Assembly (NCBI RefSeq): GCF_024508335.1
Contig: NZ_CP101988.1
Coordinates: 1,736,001 to 1,800,000 of the forward strand
Length of the DNA: 64,000 nt
Source of the DNA: Cellulomonas chengniuliangii
Lineage (GTDB): Bacteria > Actinomycetota > Actinomycetes > Actinomycetales > Cellulomonadaceae
Direction of reading: 5' to 3'
Of this stretch, positions 1-10,311 are shown one piece after another. Both the position numbers and the translations under genes were made by a program. Below the pieces are notes generated by a model. The model saw nothing but the letters and a program-made list of their open reading frames with translations, was not told the origin of the DNA and searched no databases. Position 1 is the stretch's first letter; each line of letters begins with the position of its first letter.

Positions 1-146
1 AGGTCGTCGCCCTGCTCGAGTCCCTTCCCGGGGTCGGCAAGGTCAAGGCCAGGGCCATCATGTCCGAGGTCGGCATCTCCGAGACGCGCCGCGTGCGCGG
101 CCTGGGCCCGCACCAGATCAAGGCGCTGGTCGACCGGTTCGGGTGA
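1..146 (+). CDS. mihF: Integration host factor, actinobacterial type (3' end only)
   Basis: This is the C-terminal 47 residues of a small nucleoid-associated protein whose start lies left of the window. The reading frame begins at base 3 and stops with TGA at 144-146. The segment LPGVGKVKAR followed by RRVRGLGPHQ is typical of the C-terminal DNA-binding part of mycobacterial mIHF and streptomycete sIHF, including a helix-hairpin-helix-like GVGK turn. In actinobacteria this gene usually precedes gmk, as it does here. The family binds and bends DNA and is often essential. The identification is firm although only part of the gene is visible. Confidence 0.92.
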   Translation, partial: VVALLESLPGVGKVKARAIMSEVGISETRRVRGLGPHQIKALVDRFG

Positions 147-148
147 GG

Positions 149-176
149 TAGCGTCAGTGGTTCCCCCCAACCACTG
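149..176 (+). promoter_or_regulatory. Candidate gmk promoter -10 box and leader hairpin
   Basis: TAGCGT at 149-154 fits an actinobacterial -10 box directly behind the mihF stop. It is followed by a hairpin with an 8-bp stem (155-162 pairing with 169-176) around a C-rich loop, just before the gmk leader. The hairpin could instead terminate mihF transcription. No -35 element is obvious. Confidence 0.35.
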
Positions 177-197
177 GCCCAGGAGTGCTGCAACGCC

Positions 198-767
198 ATG
201 ACGACGACGCCCGCCCGGCTCACCGTTCTCGCCGGACCGACCGCCGTCGGAAAGGGCACCGTGTCCGCCGACGTCCGGCAGCGGTACCCGGATCTGTGGC
301 TCTCCGTGTCTGCGACGACGAGGTCGCCGAGGCCCGGGGAGGTCGAGGGGGTCCACTACCACTTCGTGTCTGGCGCGGAGTTCGACTCGATGGTCGAGCG
401 CGGCGACATGCTCGAGTGGGCCGTGGTGCACGGGCGCAACCGCTACGGCACCCCGCGGGGCCCCGTCGAGCAGCACCTCGCGGCAGGTGAGCCGGTGCTC
501 CTCGAGCTCGACCTCCAGGGCGCGCGGCAGGTGCGCGCGAGCATGCCGGACGCCCAGTTCATCTTCCTCGCGCCGCCGAGCTGGGACGAGCTGGTCCGCC
601 GGCTGGTCGGCCGGGGGACCGAGGACGCCGAGGAGCGCGAGCGGCGCCTGCAGACAGCGCGCGTCGAGCTCGCGGCCGAGCCCGAGTTCGACCACACGAT
701 CATCAACGACGACGTCCAGCGGGCCACCGACGAGCTGGTCCACCTGATGGGACTGCCGACCGGGTAG
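198..767 (+). CDS. gmk: Guanylate kinase
   Basis: Guanylate kinase phosphorylates GMP (and dGMP) to the diphosphate with ATP in the cytoplasm, supplying GTP synthesis. The 189-residue product has the usual length. Its P-loop GPTAVGKG is at residues 13-20, and the GMP-binding region follows with [17 protein letters not shown] at about 39-55. The ATG at 198 gives a normal N-terminus. The order mihF-gmk-rpoZ-coaBC is the standard actinobacterial arrangement and supports the call. rpoZ starts about 40 bp downstream, so the genes are probably co-transcribed. Confidence 0.97.
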   Translation: MTTTPARLTVLAGPTAVGKGTVSADVRQRYPDLWLSVSATTRSPRPGEVEGVHYHFVSGAEFDSMVERGDMLEWAVVHGRNRYGTPRGPVEQHLAAGEPVLLELDLQGARQVRASMPDAQFIFLAPPSWDELVRRLVGRGTEDAEERERRLQTARVELAAEPEFDHTIINDDVQRATDELVHLMGLPTG

Positions 768-807
768 CATGGCCTCAGTCCCACCCCTGCAACGTGCGGA
801 GTTCACC

Positions 808-1071
808 GTGTCCGGAACCGTCGCCGCCCCAGTCGGCATCACTGACCCGCCCATCGACCAGCTGCTCGAGCGCGCCGACTCCAAGTACGCGCTCGTCATC
901 TACTCGGCCAAGCGCGCGCGCCAGATCAACGCGTACTACTCGCAGCTCAACGAGGGCCTCCTGGAGTACGTCGGCCCGCTCGTCGAGACGCGCCCGCAGG
1001 AGAAGCCCCTGTCGATCGCCATGCGCGAGATCGACGGCGGCCTCCTGACGGTCGAGTCGACCGAGGCCTGA
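808..1071 (+). CDS. rpoZ: RNA polymerase omega subunit
   Basis: Omega is the small RNA polymerase subunit that helps fold and assemble beta-prime. The protein carries the conserved core [25 protein letters not shown] and [12 protein letters not shown] chose the GTG at 808 because it is preceded by GGAG at 798-801 with six bases of spacing and gives the N-terminus (M)SGTVAAPVG seen in streptomycete and mycobacterial homologues, 87 residues in all. An in-frame ATG at 769, directly after the gmk stop, would add 13 residues and cannot be excluded. It lies between gmk and coaBC as expected. Confidence 0.93.
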   Translation: MSGTVAAPVGITDPPIDQLLERADSKYALVIYSAKRARQINAYYSQLNEGLLEYVGPLVETRPQEKPLSIAMREIDGGLLTVESTEA

Positions 1072-1112
1072 GCCGCCTCGCCCCCCGGGCAGGCGCCACG
1101 GCGGCGGACCAC

Positions 1113-2318
1113 ATGCGCATCGTCCTCGGCGTCTCCGGCGGCATCGCCGCCTACAAGTCCGCCCTGCTGCTGCGCCTGCTCACCGAGGCGGGCCATGACG
1201 TCCGGGTGGTCCCCACCCGCGCGTCGCTCGAGTTCGTCGGCGCCGCGACCTGGGAGGCGCTGTCCGGGCACCCGGTGAGCACCGAGGTCTTCGAGGACGT
1301 CGCGCACGTCCCGCACGTCGCGCTGGGCAAGTCGGCGGACCTCGTGGTGGTGGCCCCCGCGACCGCCGACCTGTTGTCGCGCGCAGCCACCGGGCGCGCT
1401 GACGACCTGCTCACCGCGACGCTGCTCACGGCCCGCTGCCCCGTGCTGCTCGTGCCCGCGATGCACACCGAAATGTGGGAGCACCCCGCCACCGTGGCGA
1501 ATGTGCGCACGCTGCGCGAGCGCGGGGCGCACGTGCTCGAGCCCGCCTCCGGCCGCCTGACCGGCGCGGACACGGGCCCGGGCCGGATGCCCGACCCCGA
1601 GGTGGTGGCCGCCGCGGCGCTCGCGCTCGTGGACCCGGCGCCGGACGCGCCCCCGCAGGACCTCGCCGGGAGGCACGTGGTCGTCTCCGCCGGGGGCACC
1701 CGTGAGCCGCTGGACCCCGTGCGCTACCTGGGCAACCGCTCCTCGGGCCGCCAGGGCCACGCCCTGGCGCAGGCCGCCCGGCGCCGCGGCGCCCGGGTGA
1801 CGTTGGTCGCCGCGAACGTGGGCCTGCCCGCGCTCGAGGGCGTCGAGACCGTGGCGGTCGAGACGACCGAGCAGCTGCGGGATGGCGTCCGCTCCGCCGC
1901 GAAGGACGCCGACGCGGTGGTCATGGCCGCCGCCGTGGCGGACTACCGTCCGGAGGCGAGCGCCACCTCCAAGATCAAGAAGTCGGGCGACGACCCGCTC
2001 GTCCTGCGCCTCGTGCAGAACCCCGACATCCTCGCCGAGCTCGCCTCCGAGCGACTCCGGCCGGGACAGGTCATCGTGGGGTTCGCCGCCGAGACCGGCG
2101 ACGACGGCGCCTCGGTGCTCGACCATGGCCGGGCCAAGGCGCTGCGCAAGGGCGCCGACCTGATGGTCGTCAACGCGGTGGGCGAGGGCCGCGGATTCGG
2201 CACGACGGACAACGAGGTCACGATCCTCGACCGCGACGCCGAGATCGTCGCCACGGCCAGTGGGTCGAAGGACACAGTCGCCGACGCTGTCTGGGATGCG
2301 GTACTCGCACATCTGTGA
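1113..2318 (+). CDS. coaBC: Bifunctional phosphopantothenoylcysteine decarboxylase / phosphopantothenate-cysteine ligase
   Basis: This bifunctional enzyme joins cysteine to 4'-phosphopantothenate and then decarboxylates the product, two successive steps to coenzyme A. The N-terminal flavoprotein decarboxylase half (about residues 1-190) starts with [13 protein letters not shown], has the catalytic-type His in HVPHVAL and the PAMHTEMW substrate motif. The C-terminal synthetase half begins near [24 protein letters not shown] and includes AAAVADYRP and the KIKK motif. At 401 residues it has full family length. It follows rpoZ by about 40 bp in a likely operon. Confidence 0.96.
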   Translation: MRIVLGVSGGIAAYKSALLLRLLTEAGHDVRVVPTRASLEFVGAATWEALSGHPVSTEVFEDVAHVPHVALGKSADLVVVAPATADLLSRAATGRADDLLTATLLTARCPVLLVPAMHTEMWEHPATVANVRTLRERGAHVLEPASGRLTGADTGPGRMPDPEVVAAAALALVDPAPDAPPQDLAGRHVVVSAGGTREPLDPVRYLGNRSSGRQGHALAQAARRRGARVTLVAANVGLPALEGVETVAVETTEQLRDGVRSAAKDADAVVMAAAVADYRPEASATSKIKKSGDDPLVLRLVQNPDILAELASERLRPGQVIVGFAAETGDDGASVLDHGRAKALRKGADLMVVNAVGEGRGFGTTDNEVTILDRDAEIVATASGSKDTVADAVWDAVLAHL

Positions 2319-2331
2319 GGCCTGCCCGCAT

Positions 2332-2344
2332 TAGGCTGTTCGCC

Positions 2345-2345
<1 letters not shown>
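2332..2345 (+). promoter_or_regulatory. Leaderless -10 box for metK
   Basis: TAGGCT at 2332-2337 lies seven bases before the metK ATG at 2345, the spacing that places the transcription start on the start codon. No Shine-Dalgarno sequence precedes the ATG, so a leaderless mRNA is likely. Confidence 0.5.
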
Positions 2346-3553
<1,208 letters not shown>

Positions 3554-3620
3554 GCGCTCGGAGCGACGGTCGACGGCCGGATCGAGGAGGTCGTGGCAGC
3601 AACGCTCGGGAGGTTGAGAG

Positions 3621-5834
3621 GTGCCGGTGGACGGAGAGGGCGTCGCTCAGGGTGAGCAGCTGACCCTGCTCGACCTGCCCGCCGCGCCGGCGCCCAAGGG
3701 CCGTGCCCGGCTTGCCCGCGACGGGGTCCAGCCCGCCGCCGAGCTGCCGGTCGCCCGGGTGTGCGTCGACCTGCCGCCCGCCCACCTGGACCGGCCGTTC
3801 GAGTACGTGGTGCCCGCCGCGCTGAGCGACGCCGCGCAGCCCGGCACCCGGGTCAAGGTGCGGTTCGGCGGCCAGGATGTCGACGGCTACCTGCTCGAGC
3901 GCGCGGAGCAGGCGGAGCACGAGGGAACGCTGGCGCCGCTGCGCCGGGTCGTCTCGCCCGAGAGGGTCCTGACCCCGGAGGTGCGGGTGCTCGCACGAGC
4001 GGTCGCCGACCGTTACGCGGGGACACTCGCCGACGTGCTGCGCCTGGCGATCCCGGCGCGGCACGCCCGAGTCGAGGGCGCCCCCGCGGAGGCCCCACCC
4101 GCCACCGCGACTGCGGACGCCGACCGTGCCGACGCGCCCCGCCCCACGGTCGACGCCGAGCCGCCCTCCCGCGCGCCGGCGCCCTCGACCGCGTGGCAGC
4201 CCTACCGCGGTGGCCCGGCGTTCCTGCAGCACCTGACCGCCGGCGGCGCGCCGCGGGCTGTGCTGTCCGCGCTGCCTGGGCCAGCCGGGCAGCGTTGGCC
4301 CGACGCCCTCGCGCAGGCGGCCGCCGCGTGCGTCGCGGGCGGACGCGGGGTGCTGATCGTCGTCCCCGACGCCCGCGACGTCGTGCGGGTGTGCGAGGCC
4401 CTCGAGGCGTCGGGCATCGGCCCCTGGGCGGGCGGCGCCACGGGCGGGTTCGTCCGGCTCCTCGCCGATGACGGTCCGGCGCCCCGCTACCGCGCCTTCC
4501 TCGCCGCCCTGCGCGGCCAGGCCCGCGTCGTGGTGGGAACCCGTGCGGCGGCCTTCGCCCCGGTGGCCGATCTCGGCCTGGTGGTCTGCTGGGACGACGG
4601 CGACGACCTGCACGTGGAGCCGCGGACGCCGCACCCGCACGTGCGCGAGGTCCTCGCCCTGCGCGCGGCCCAGCAAGAGGCCGCCTTCCTGCTCGCCGGG
4701 CACGGCCGCACCGTCGAGGCACAGGCACTGGTCGAGCGCGGGTGGGCGCGGGAGGTGGCGGCCGAGCGGGCCGTGGTCCGCGCCCGCACCCCGCAGGTCC
4801 GCGCCCTGACCAGCGTCGAGCTCGCCCGCGAGGGGGCGGCTGGCGCCGCGCGGCTCCCCAGCCCGGCCATCCGCCTGATCCGCGAGCGCCTCGAGGCTGG
4901 CCCGGTGCTGGTCCAGGTGCCGCGCGCGGGGTACCTGCCGGTCGTGGCCTGCGGGAGGTGCCGCGCGGTCGCGCGGTGCGGAGCCTGCCACGGCGCCCTC
5001 GCGCTGGCGTCCGCGCAAGCGGTCCCGCAGTGCCAGTGGTGCGGGCGCCTCGCGACGGGCTGGCGGTGCCCCGAGTGCGGCGACGGCGGGTTGCGCTCGG
5101 TGCGTGTGGGCTCGGATCGCACGGCAGAGGAGCTGGGCCGGGCGTTCCCCGGGGTGGCGGTGCGGTCCTCAGGCGCCCGTGCCGCGACAGGCGTCCTCGC
5201 GACAGTCCCCGACTCGCCGGCGCTCGTGGTCGCCACGACCGGCGCGGAGCCGGTGTGCGAGGCGGGCTATGCGGCGGCCGTGCTGCTGGACGCGGGCGTC
5301 GGCTCGACGTCGACCTCGCTGAGCGCGGGCGAGGACGCGGTGCGCCGCTGGCTCGCCGCCGCGGCCCTGGTTCGGCCGCACGGAGAGGGTGGCGTGGTCG
5401 CGCTCGTCGGAGACGGCGCGCCCGGCCCCACGCAGGCGCTGGTCCGCTGGGACCCCGCAGGACTGGCCGCACGCGATCTGCTCGAGCGCCAGACGCTGGC
5501 GCTGCCCCCGGTCGTCCGGGTGGCCGCCGTGACCGGGACGCGCGAGGCAGTGCAGGCCGTCGTCGACCGCCTCGAGCTGCCGCCCGGCGGGGGGGTGCTG
5601 GGGCCTGTGCCGGTCGTCGGCGGGTCCTCGCAGATCGGCGTGGCGCGACGTGCGGGCGCAGCGCGCGGCGCCGCCCAAGAGACGCTCGACGCCGAGGTGC
5701 GGGTGCTGATCCGCGCCCCGCTCGCGGAGGGCCAGGCGATGGCCCGCACCCTCGCGGCGTCGCTCGCGGTGCGCAGCGCGCGCCATGAGGGCGGGATCGT
5801 CCGGGCGCAGGTGGACCCGGCGGAGATGCTGTGA
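3621..5834 (+). CDS. priA: Primosomal protein N' (PriA), actinobacterial form lacking helicase motifs
   Basis: PriA recognises stalled forks and starts replication restart. The 737-residue protein has the N-terminal DNA-binding domain (VCVDLPPAHLDRPFEYVVP, about residues 35-55) and the zinc-binding cysteine cluster CGRCRAVARCGACHG...CQWCGR...CPECGDGG at about 437-490. The Walker A GxGKT box is absent, and WDDGDD stands where a DEEH box is expected. Actinobacterial PriA proteins are known to lack recognisable helicase motifs, so this is normal for the group and the protein probably acts as a DNA-binding assembly factor. The GTG at 3621 follows GGAGG at 3609-3613. Its stop overlaps the next start. 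Confidence 0.92.
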   Translation: MPVDGEGVAQGEQLTLLDLPAAPAPKGRARLARDGVQPAAELPVARVCVDLPPAHLDRPFEYVVPAALSDAAQPGTRVKVRFGGQDVDGYLLERAEQAEHEGTLAPLRRVVSPERVLTPEVRVLARAVADRYAGTLADVLRLAIPARHARVEGAPAEAPPATATADADRADAPRPTVDAEPPSRAPAPSTAWQPYRGGPAFLQHLTAGGAPRAVLSALPGPAGQRWPDALAQAAAACVAGGRGVLIVVPDARDVVRVCEALEASGIGPWAGGATGGFVRLLADDGPAPRYRAFLAALRGQARVVVGTRAAAFAPVADLGLVVCWDDGDDLHVEPRTPHPHVREVLALRAAQQEAAFLLAGHGRTVEAQALVERGWAREVAAERAVVRARTPQVRALTSVELAREGAAGAARLPSPAIRLIRERLEAGPVLVQVPRAGYLPVVACGRCRAVARCGACHGALALASAQAVPQCQWCGRLATGWRCPECGDGGLRSVRVGSDRTAEELGRAFPGVAVRSSGARAATGVLATVPDSPALVVATTGAEPVCEAGYAAAVLLDAGVGSTSTSLSAGEDAVRRWLAAAALVRPHGEGGVVALVGDGAPGPTQALVRWDPAGLAARDLLERQTLALPPVVRVAAVTGTREAVQAVVDRLELPPGGGVLGPVPVVGGSSQIGVARRAGAARGAAQETLDAEVRVLIRAPLAEGQAMARTLAASLAVRSARHEGGIVRAQVDPAEML

Positions 5835-6451
5835 CGCGCGACCGGTCGCCGATCGAGGCGGTCGTCTTCGACCTGGGCAACGTCCTCGTCCAGTGGGACC
5901 CGTACCTCCCGTTCACGGGCCGCCTGACCCGGGACGAGGTCGACGCGCTCTTCGACGAGGTGGACTTCGCCGCGTTCAACCACCTGCAGGACGCTGGCCG
6001 GCCGTGGGCTGAGGCGCTCCAGGCGGTGCGCGAGCGCCACCCGCGTCACCTGGCGGCCCTGACCCTGTACCGCGACAACTTCGCGGCCTCGCTGCCCGGG
6101 CCGGTGCCGGGATCAGCCGCCGTGGTCGCGGACCTGCGGGCGGCGGGGGTGCGGCTGCTCGGGCTGACCAACTGGTCTGCCGAGACGTTCCACCACGCGG
6201 CGCCCGCGGCGCCGGCCATCGACCTGCTCGAGGACGTCCTGGTCTCCGGGGAGGTCTTGCTGGCGAAGCCGGACCCGCGGATCTTCCAGCTGCTCGCGGA
6301 CCGGTTCCGGCTGGTCCCGTCCCGGACGGTGTTCGTGGACGACTCCCCGGCGAACGTCGCCGCGGCGTCAGGGGAGGGGTTCGACGCGGTGCTGTTCACC
6401 GGCGCGACGGCGCTGCGGGGGGACCTGGCGGCTCGCGGCCTGCCGGTGTGA
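5831..6451 (+). CDS. HAD-family hydrolase
   Basis: This is a cytoplasmic haloacid-dehalogenase-superfamily phosphatase or dehalogenase of 206 residues. Motif I is VVFDLGNVLV (nucleophile Asp near residue 12), motif II is the LTNWSAE segment, motif III lies near LAKPDPRIF, and motif IV is VFVDDSPANV. The substrate cannot be read from the sequence. Its GTG start overlaps the priA stop by four bases, so translation is probably coupled. It resembles the YihX-type group of sugar-phosphate phosphatases. Confidence 0.85.
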   Translation: MTRDRSPIEAVVFDLGNVLVQWDPYLPFTGRLTRDEVDALFDEVDFAAFNHLQDAGRPWAEALQAVRERHPRHLAALTLYRDNFAASLPGPVPGSAAVVADLRAAGVRLLGLTNWSAETFHHAAPAAPAIDLLEDVLVSGEVLLAKPDPRIFQLLADRFRLVPSRTVFVDDSPANVAAASGEGFDAVLFTGATALRGDLAARGLPV

Positions 6452-6500
6452 CGCGTCACAGCCGACGCTCCGGGCGCGAGGCGGGGCCCGTGCGGGCACC

Positions 6501-6513
6501 TAGGATCGAGGGA
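6501..6513 (+). promoter_or_regulatory. Leaderless -10 box for fmt
   Basis: TAGGAT at 6501-6506 is six bases upstream of the fmt ATG at 6513, consistent with a leaderless transcript starting at or next to the start codon. Confidence 0.45.
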
Positions 6514-7508
6514 TGCGACTGCTCTTCGCCGGCACCCCCGAGGTGGCTGTTCCCGCGCTCGACGCCCTCCTCGACTCACGGCACGACGTGGTGGCGGTGC
6601 TGACCCGCCCGGACGCCCGATCCGGTCGTGGCCGCACGCTCGCCCCCAGCCCGGTGAAGCGGCGGGCCCTCGAGGCCGGCGTCGAGGTGCTGACACCGCC
6701 GAGCCCGCGGGACCCGGAGTTCCAGGCACGCCTGGCGGAGCTCGCCGTGCACGTGGCCCCGGTCGTCGCGTATGGGGCCCTGGTCCCCGCGGCGGCGCTG
6801 GGCATCCCGACGCACGGCTGGGTGAACCTGCACTTCTCGGTGCTCCCCGCGTGGCGGGGCGCCGCGCCGGTGCAGCGCGCCATCATCGCGGGCGACGAGG
6901 TCACGGGGGCGAGCACGTTCCTCCTCGAGGAGGGCCTGGACACCGGGCCGGTCTTCGGGACGCTGACCGAGACGATCCGTCCCCGGGACACCGCGGGCGA
7001 CCTGCTCGGGCGGTTGTCCGTGGCGGGCGCGAGCCTGCTGGCCCGCACGCTGGACGCCATCGAGGACGGGATCCTCAGCCCCGTCCCCCAACCACACGAC
7101 GGGGTGAGCCTGGCCCCGCGGCTCGAGGTCGAGGACGCACGGGTGCGGTGGGAGCACCCCGCGTACGCGGTGGACCGGCTCGTGCGCGGGTGCACGCCGG
7201 CGCCCGGCGCCTGGACGCTGCTGCCGGACGGGTCCCGTCTCGGGCTCGGACCGCTGACCGCTGACCCGGAGGTGACGGACCTGGCGCCAGGCGAGCTCCG
7301 CCTCGGCAAGCGGCACGTGCACGTGGGCACGGCCACCTCCGCGGTGCGGCTCGGCGAGGTCACTCCGGCCGGGAAGCGCACGATGGACGCGAGCGCCTGG
7401 GCGCGCGGCGCGCGGCTGGGCGACGGCTCCCCGTTGCGGGACGGCATCCGGCTGGGAGCCGCGGCGCCGGTCGACGACGACGCCGAGCGGGCGGAGGCTC
7501 AGGCGTGA
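6513..7508 (+). CDS. fmt: Methionyl-tRNA formyltransferase
   Basis: The enzyme formylates Met-tRNA(fMet) with 10-formyltetrahydrofolate for translation initiation. The 331-residue protein begins [20 protein letters not shown], contains the catalytic-type [21 protein letters not shown] segment around residues 108-128 and the [15 protein letters not shown] stretch that leads into the C-terminal tRNA-binding domain. It is followed by rsmB with a four-base overlap, a pairing common in bacteria. Confidence 0.96.
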   Translation: MRLLFAGTPEVAVPALDALLDSRHDVVAVLTRPDARSGRGRTLAPSPVKRRALEAGVEVLTPPSPRDPEFQARLAELAVHVAPVVAYGALVPAAALGIPTHGWVNLHFSVLPAWRGAAPVQRAIIAGDEVTGASTFLLEEGLDTGPVFGTLTETIRPRDTAGDLLGRLSVAGASLLARTLDAIEDGILSPVPQPHDGVSLAPRLEVEDARVRWEHPAYAVDRLVRGCTPAPGAWTLLPDGSRLGLGPLTADPEVTDLAPGELRLGKRHVHVGTATSAVRLGEVTPAGKRTMDASAWARGARLGDGSPLRDGIRLGAAAPVDDDAERAEAQA

Positions 7509-9031
7509 GCGCCCCGGCAGGCCGGGGCCCGGGCTCCTCGCGCCGGGACGCGCGTGGGCGTGAGCGCGGGGCCGCGCGCGCCGATGGGCGCGGGGCCAGG
7601 ACGGCGAGCGCGCCGTCGCAGCGGAGGAGAGGCGCCGACGCCGCGCGCACGGCCGCGTTCGACGTGCTGCGCGCCGTGGGCGGGTCGGACTCCTACGCGA
7701 ACCTGGTGCTGCCGCCGCTGCTGCGGGAGCGGCGGATCGACGGCCGCGACGCGGGATTCGCGACCGAGCTGGCCTACGGGGCCCTGCGGCTGCAGGGCCG
7801 GTACGACGCCGTGATCGAGCAGTGCGCAGCGCGCCCGGTCGCCGCGATCGACGCTCCCGTGCTCGACGTGCTGCGGCTCGGCGCCCACCAGCTGCTCGGG
7901 ATGCGGGTGCCCCCGCACGCCGCCGTCTCGGAGACCGTGGGCCTGGCCCGCGAGCAGGTCGGGGCGGGCGCCGCGCAGTTCGTCAACGCCGTCCTGCGAG
8001 CGGTCAGCAAGGAGCCCCTCGAGGTGTGGCTCGAGCGCATCGGGGACGCCGCCGACCCTGCCGGCGAGGAGCCGCTCGAGCGGCTCGCGGTGGTCGAGAG
8101 CCACCCCACCTGGATCGTGCGGGCGCTGCGGGAGGCGCTGGTCGCCCATGGCCGTCCCGCCGACGAGATCGAGGCGCTGCTCCGGGCCGACAACGACGCC
8201 CCTCGGGTGACGCTGGTCGCGCGTCCCGGGCTCACGAGCTCCGCCGAGGTGGTGGCAGGCCTGCCGGAGAGCCGCCCCGGGCGGTGGGCGCCCACCGCCG
8301 TGGTGCTGGAGTCCGGCGACCCCGCCTCGCTCCCGGCAGTGCGCCGCGGCGCGGTGGGGGTCCAGGACGAGGGAAGCCAGCTGACCGCCCTGGCCCTGGC
8401 GCGGGTCCCGGTCGAGGGGCGCGACGAGCGGTGGCTCGACCTGTGCGCTGGCCCCGGTGGCAAGGCGGCGCTGCTCGCCGCTCTCGCCTCCGAGCGGGGT
8501 GCGCGGCTGGTCGCCAACGAGGTCCAGCCCCACCGCGCGCGACTCGTGGAACGCGCTCTGGCGGCGCTGCCCGCAGACGCGGTCGAGGCCGTGCGGGTGG
8601 GCGATGGGCGGATCGTGGGCGAGCAGGAGCCCGGCGCCTACGACCGGGTGCTGGTCGACGCGCCGTGCACGGGCCTGGGCGCGCTCCGCCGACGGCCCGA
8701 GGCGCGGTGGCGGCGGAGTCCGGCCGACCTGGCGGGCCTGGGCGAGCTGCAGAGGGCGCTGCTCGGCTCGGCCCTCGAGGCGGTCCGGGTCGGGGGAGTG
8801 GTCGCCTACGTCACCTGCTCACCGCACCTGGTCGAGACCCAGCTGGTGGTCAAGGACGCGTTGCGGGCGGCTGCCCGACGTGGCCTGGACGTCGAGGTCC
8901 TCGACGCGCGGGGGCCTCTTCGGGACATCGCCCCCGGCATCGACCTGGCCGACCGAGACGACGCACAGCTGTGGCCGCACGTCCACGGCACCGACGCGAT
9001 GCACCTGACGCTTCTGCGACGCCAGGGCTGA
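7505..9031 (+). CDS. rsmB: 16S rRNA m5C967 methyltransferase RsmB-like (NusB-fused)
   Basis: A SAM-dependent rRNA cytosine-C5 methyltransferase. An N-terminal NusB-like RNA-binding domain covers about residues 45-185 ([29 protein letters not shown]). The RsmB/RsmF catalytic domain follows, with the SAM-binding motif [17 protein letters not shown] near residue 315, [21 protein letters not shown] with the first catalytic Cys, and [12 protein letters not shown] with the second. The GTG start at 7505 overlaps fmt. The first 40 or so residues are Arg/Gly/Pro-rich and low in complexity, so a shorter N-terminus is possible. Confidence 0.93.
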   Translation: MSAPAGRGPGSSRRDARGRERGAARADGRGARTASAPSQRRRGADAARTAAFDVLRAVGGSDSYANLVLPPLLRERRIDGRDAGFATELAYGALRLQGRYDAVIEQCAARPVAAIDAPVLDVLRLGAHQLLGMRVPPHAAVSETVGLAREQVGAGAAQFVNAVLRAVSKEPLEVWLERIGDAADPAGEEPLERLAVVESHPTWIVRALREALVAHGRPADEIEALLRADNDAPRVTLVARPGLTSSAEVVAGLPESRPGRWAPTAVVLESGDPASLPAVRRGAVGVQDEGSQLTALALARVPVEGRDERWLDLCAGPGGKAALLAALASERGARLVANEVQPHRARLVERALAALPADAVEAVRVGDGRIVGEQEPGAYDRVLVDAPCTGLGALRRRPEARWRRSPADLAGLGELQRALLGSALEAVRVGGVVAYVTCSPHLVETQLVVKDALRAAARRGLDVEVLDARGPLRDIAPGIDLADRDDAQLWPHVHGTDAMHLTLLRRQG

Positions 9032-9081
9032 CGGGCAGGGCGCTCCCGCGCGCCCCATCCTGCGGTGCGTGGCAGCGCGGA

Positions 9082-9094
9082 TACGCTGGTCAGG
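9082..9094 (+). promoter_or_regulatory. Leaderless -10 box for rpe
   Basis: TACGCT at 9082-9087 is six bases before the GTG start at 9094, fitting a leaderless transcript and supporting that start codon. Confidence 0.45.
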
Positions 9095-9768
9095 TGGCCG
9101 CACTCGTCAATCCCAGCATCCTGTCCGCAGATTTCGCGAACCTCGAGCGCGACCTCGCGGTGATCAGCGGCGCGGACTACGCGCACGTCGACGTGATGGA
9201 CAACCACTTCGTCCCCAACCTCACGCTCGGCCTGCCCGTGGTCCGGAGGATCGTCGAGGTGTCGCCAGTGCCCATCGACGTGCACCTGATGATCGAGGAC
9301 CCGGACCGCTGGGCCCCGCTGTACGCGGAGGCGGGCGCCGCGTCGGTCACGTTCCACGCCGAGGCGTCGCAGGCGCCGGTCCGCCTGGCCCGGGAGCTCC
9401 GGGCGCAAGGGGTCCGGGCCGCGGTGGCGCTGCGGCCGGCCACGCCCGTCGAGCCCTACCTGGACCTGCTGGACGAGCTCGACATGATCCTGGTCATGAC
9501 CGTGGAGCCCGGGTTCGGGGGCCAGGCGTTCATCGAGGGCACACTCGCGAAGATCCGGCGGGCGCGGGCCGCGATCGACGCGGTGGGCGCGTCCACGTGG
9601 ATCCAGGTCGACGGCGGGGTCTCCCGCGAGACGATCGCCACGATCGCCGCGGCCGGCGCCAACTGCTTCGTCGCGGGCTCGGCGGTGTACGGGGCGCCCG
9701 ACCCGGCCGCGGAGATCACCGCCCTGCGAGACCTCGCGGACGAGGCGACCGCCCGCACCGACGCCTGA
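9094..9768 (+). CDS. rpe: Ribulose-phosphate 3-epimerase
   Basis: The enzyme interconverts ribulose-5-phosphate and xylulose-5-phosphate in the pentose phosphate pathway. The protein of 224 residues is a TIM barrel starting (M)[20 protein letters not shown], with metal/catalytic motifs [30 protein letters not shown] and IQVDGGV, and the phosphate-binding [12 protein letters not shown] near the end. The GTG at 9094 was chosen because it gives the family N-terminus and has a -10 box six bases upstream. Ribulose-5-phosphate is also the substrate of the RibB activity encoded downstream. Confidence 0.95.
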   Translation: MAALVNPSILSADFANLERDLAVISGADYAHVDVMDNHFVPNLTLGLPVVRRIVEVSPVPIDVHLMIEDPDRWAPLYAEAGAASVTFHAEASQAPVRLARELRAQGVRAAVALRPATPVEPYLDLLDELDMILVMTVEPGFGGQAFIEGTLAKIRRARAAIDAVGASTWIQVDGGVSRETIATIAAAGANCFVAGSAVYGAPDPAAEITALRDLADEATARTDA

Positions 9769-9774
9769 CCCCTC

Positions 9775-9874
9775 CGACGCCCGGGCCACGCTCCTCCGCC
9801 CACAGCTCGACGCCGGGGACGACGGTGACACGGTGCTCGACGGGTGGGGCGTGCTCGACGGGTGGGGTCTGCAT
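9775..9874 (-). pseudogene. Possible remnant of an alpha/beta-hydrolase 5' end
   Basis: On the minus strand an ATG at 9874 is preceded by a good GGAGGAG ribosome-binding site. It opens a 53-codon frame beginning MQTPPVEHAPPVEHRVTVV and containing GVELWAEERGPG, which looks like the first strand of many alpha/beta hydrolases. The frame then runs antisense into the 3' end of rpe and loses any resemblance. I read it as a possible truncated gene start, but the match is short and could be chance. Confidence 0.3.
9833..9868. repeat. 18-bp tandem duplication downstream of rpe
   Basis: Two adjacent copies of an 18-bp unit (GTGCTCGACGGGTGGGG plus one variable base) occupy 9833-9850 and 9851-9868. They lie inside the possible hydrolase remnant, in the 306-bp stretch between rpe and the riboswitch (9769-10074), which otherwise holds nothing I recognise. 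Confidence 0.75.
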
Positions 9875-10074
9875 GGGACTCCTCCAGGATCGGCGGACGT
9901 GACGTCCTCTGACTTGGCGCCCCGACCTGGGCCTGTGGTCCTCCGCGCGGCGGATGCGCCCCCGGCCCTTCGGTTGACCCGGCCCCACCGTCCGGGGCAG
10001 GGGGAGGCGCCGGCTCGCGCGCCGCTGGCCGGAGGACCCACGCGCGTGTGGCATCATCGTCAGCAGAACGCACA

Positions 10075-10207
10075 CACGTGCTCCGGGGTCGGTGTAATTC
10101 CGAGCCGGCGGTGACAGTCCGCGACCCGGCCGCTCTTTCACAGAGCGTCCGGTTGACCTGGTGGAACTCCAGGACCGACGGTGAAAGTCCGGATGGGAGG
10201 AGACGTG
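10075..10207 (+). promoter_or_regulatory. FMN riboswitch (RFN element)
   Basis: This is a classic FMN-sensing aptamer upstream of the riboflavin operon. The conserved blocks are visible in order: CTCCGGGGTCGGTGTAATTC from 10081, CCGGCGGTGACAGTCCGCGA at 10105-10124, the variable arm, the GGTGGAACTCC loop at 10160-10170, and GACGGTGAAAGTCCGGATGG ending near 10197. The closing P1 stem pairs the ACGTG near 10076-10080 with ACGTG-containing sequence near 10203-10207. FMN binding would repress the rib genes downstream. Confidence 0.96.
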
Positions 10208-10265
10208 GCGGCGCGTGCCCTTCGGGGTCGCGTGCCGTGGGTGGCGGACGTCCCCGACGGGCGTT

Positions 10266-10306
10266 CGTCCTCCCGCTAGCCCCCGGAGCCCAAGCGGCAC
10301 GGGAGG
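10266..10306 (+). promoter_or_regulatory. Riboswitch expression platform sequestering the ribD ribosome-binding site
   Basis: CGTCCTCCC at 10266-10274 can pair with the ribD Shine-Dalgarno GGGAGG at 10301-10306. It can alternatively pair with GGGAGGA in the 3' part of the aptamer near 10196-10202. Two mutually exclusive pairings of one pyrimidine tract suggest control of translation initiation. No U-tract terminator is present. Confidence 0.5.
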
Positions 10307-10311
10307 CGGAT

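Noticed and set aside
3621-5834. PriA as a degraded pseudogene because its helicase motifs are missing
   Set aside because: The frame is intact with all zinc cysteines, and loss of helicase motifs is normal for actinobacterial PriA.
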